This document shows, in pieces, positions 6,372 to 6,469 of a DNA stretch of 6,469 bases. Source of the stretch: a candidate division FCPU426 bacterium (GTDB lineage: Bacteria > Oederibacteriota > PGYV01 > Palsa-1178); the NCBI GenBank assembly GCA_003167475.1, contig PMTB01000091.1:1541-8009 (forward strand). The letters run 5' to 3'. The first letter of the stretch is position 1. The number at the start of each line of letters is the position of its first letter. The translations under genes were made by a program, and so were the position numbers. Below the pieces are notes generated by a model, which was not told the origin of the DNA, made no database searches, and worked only from the letters and a program-made list of their open reading frames with translations.

Positions 6372-6469
6372 TGCCTGGCGCTGACAAAATTTTGACCCGG
6401 ACCTTTGCGCGATACCCCTATATAATACAACCGCAAAATTCTGGGGCAAAACTTTGTCAGCGCCAGGCA
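6372..6469. repeat. 98-bp imperfect inverted repeat (38-bp arms) at the window end
   Basis: The left arm (6372-6409) and right arm (6432-6469) are inverted copies. The outer 17 bases, TGCCTGGCGCTGACAAA, match perfectly, and 33 of 38 positions match overall. The 22-base centre is AT-rich and contains TATAAT. The mismatches sit only in the inner half, so the outer ends are conserved as terminal repeats would be. The right arm stops exactly at the last base of the window, so the repeat may be longer. It lies 33 bp upstream of the pirin ATG. It may be a miniature mobile element or dispersed repeat; a long regulatory hairpin is the alternative. Confidence 0.75.
6422..6449 (-). promoter_or_regulatory. 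Candidate promoter for pirin inside the inverted repeat
   Basis: On the minus strand TTGCCC (6444-6449, four of six consensus bases) and TATTAT (6422-6427, five of six) are 16 bases apart. Transcription would begin near 6415, with a leader of about 77 bases that includes only the left arm of the repeat. The match is moderate, and the AT-rich core offers overlapping alternatives such as TATATA. Confidence 0.35.

Noticed and set aside
6392..6426. Outward plus-strand promoter TTGACC with TATAAT leaving the right edge
   Set aside because: The spacing is 23 bases, too long for a normal sigma70 promoter, and no better -35 lies at 16-18 bases.

Overview
The window suggests an uncultured Gram-negative-type bacterium. 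It has compact genes on both strands, sigma70-like promoters, AGGAGG-type ribosome sites, and a secreted lipoprotein with a lipobox and Pro-Thr-rich segments. The exact lineage cannot be fixed. Pro-Thr-rich lipoproteins and many intergenic fold-back repeats would fit candidate phyla of the Omnitrophota, Elusimicrobiota or Goldbacteria kind, but that is a guess. There is no rRNA, tRNA, CRISPR array, transposase, integrase or phage gene.

Left part (1-1483): a minus-strand unit runs out of the left edge. A single-domain response regulator (134-529) is followed 33 bp later by the first 33 codons of a hot-dog-fold acyl-CoA thioesterase (1-100). Divergent from it is a plus-strand lipoprotein of unknown function (725-1366). 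A GC-rich hairpin (1439-1465) lies in the convergent gap after it.

Middle part (1484-4312): a class I/II PLP-dependent aminotransferase (minus, 1484-2788) and an MFS exporter of the DHA3/EntS-like type (plus, 3086-4312) are transcribed divergently. The 297-bp gap between them is crowded. It holds a promoter placed so that the aminotransferase mRNA would be leaderless, a short tandem repeat, a 134-bp fold-back element enclosing a perfect 16-bp palindrome, and a full-consensus TTGACA-17-TATAAT promoter for the exporter that starts 4 bp after the fold-back ends.

Right part (4313-6469): a convergent gap with a weak hairpin is followed by a minus-strand two-gene unit, pirin (5430-6338) then a membrane fatty-acid-desaturase-family protein (4480-5394), 35 bp apart. 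Upstream of pirin is a 98-bp imperfect inverted repeat with 38-bp arms, ending at the last base of the window. This could be a miniature mobile element and may explain why the sequence stops there.

The genes look like ordinary metabolism, transport and signalling. I see no defence system or other clearly new multi-gene system. The most unusual material is intergenic: two unrelated fold-back elements placed at promoters, and the predicted leaderless start. The pirin-desaturase pairing is the best lead for new gene biology.
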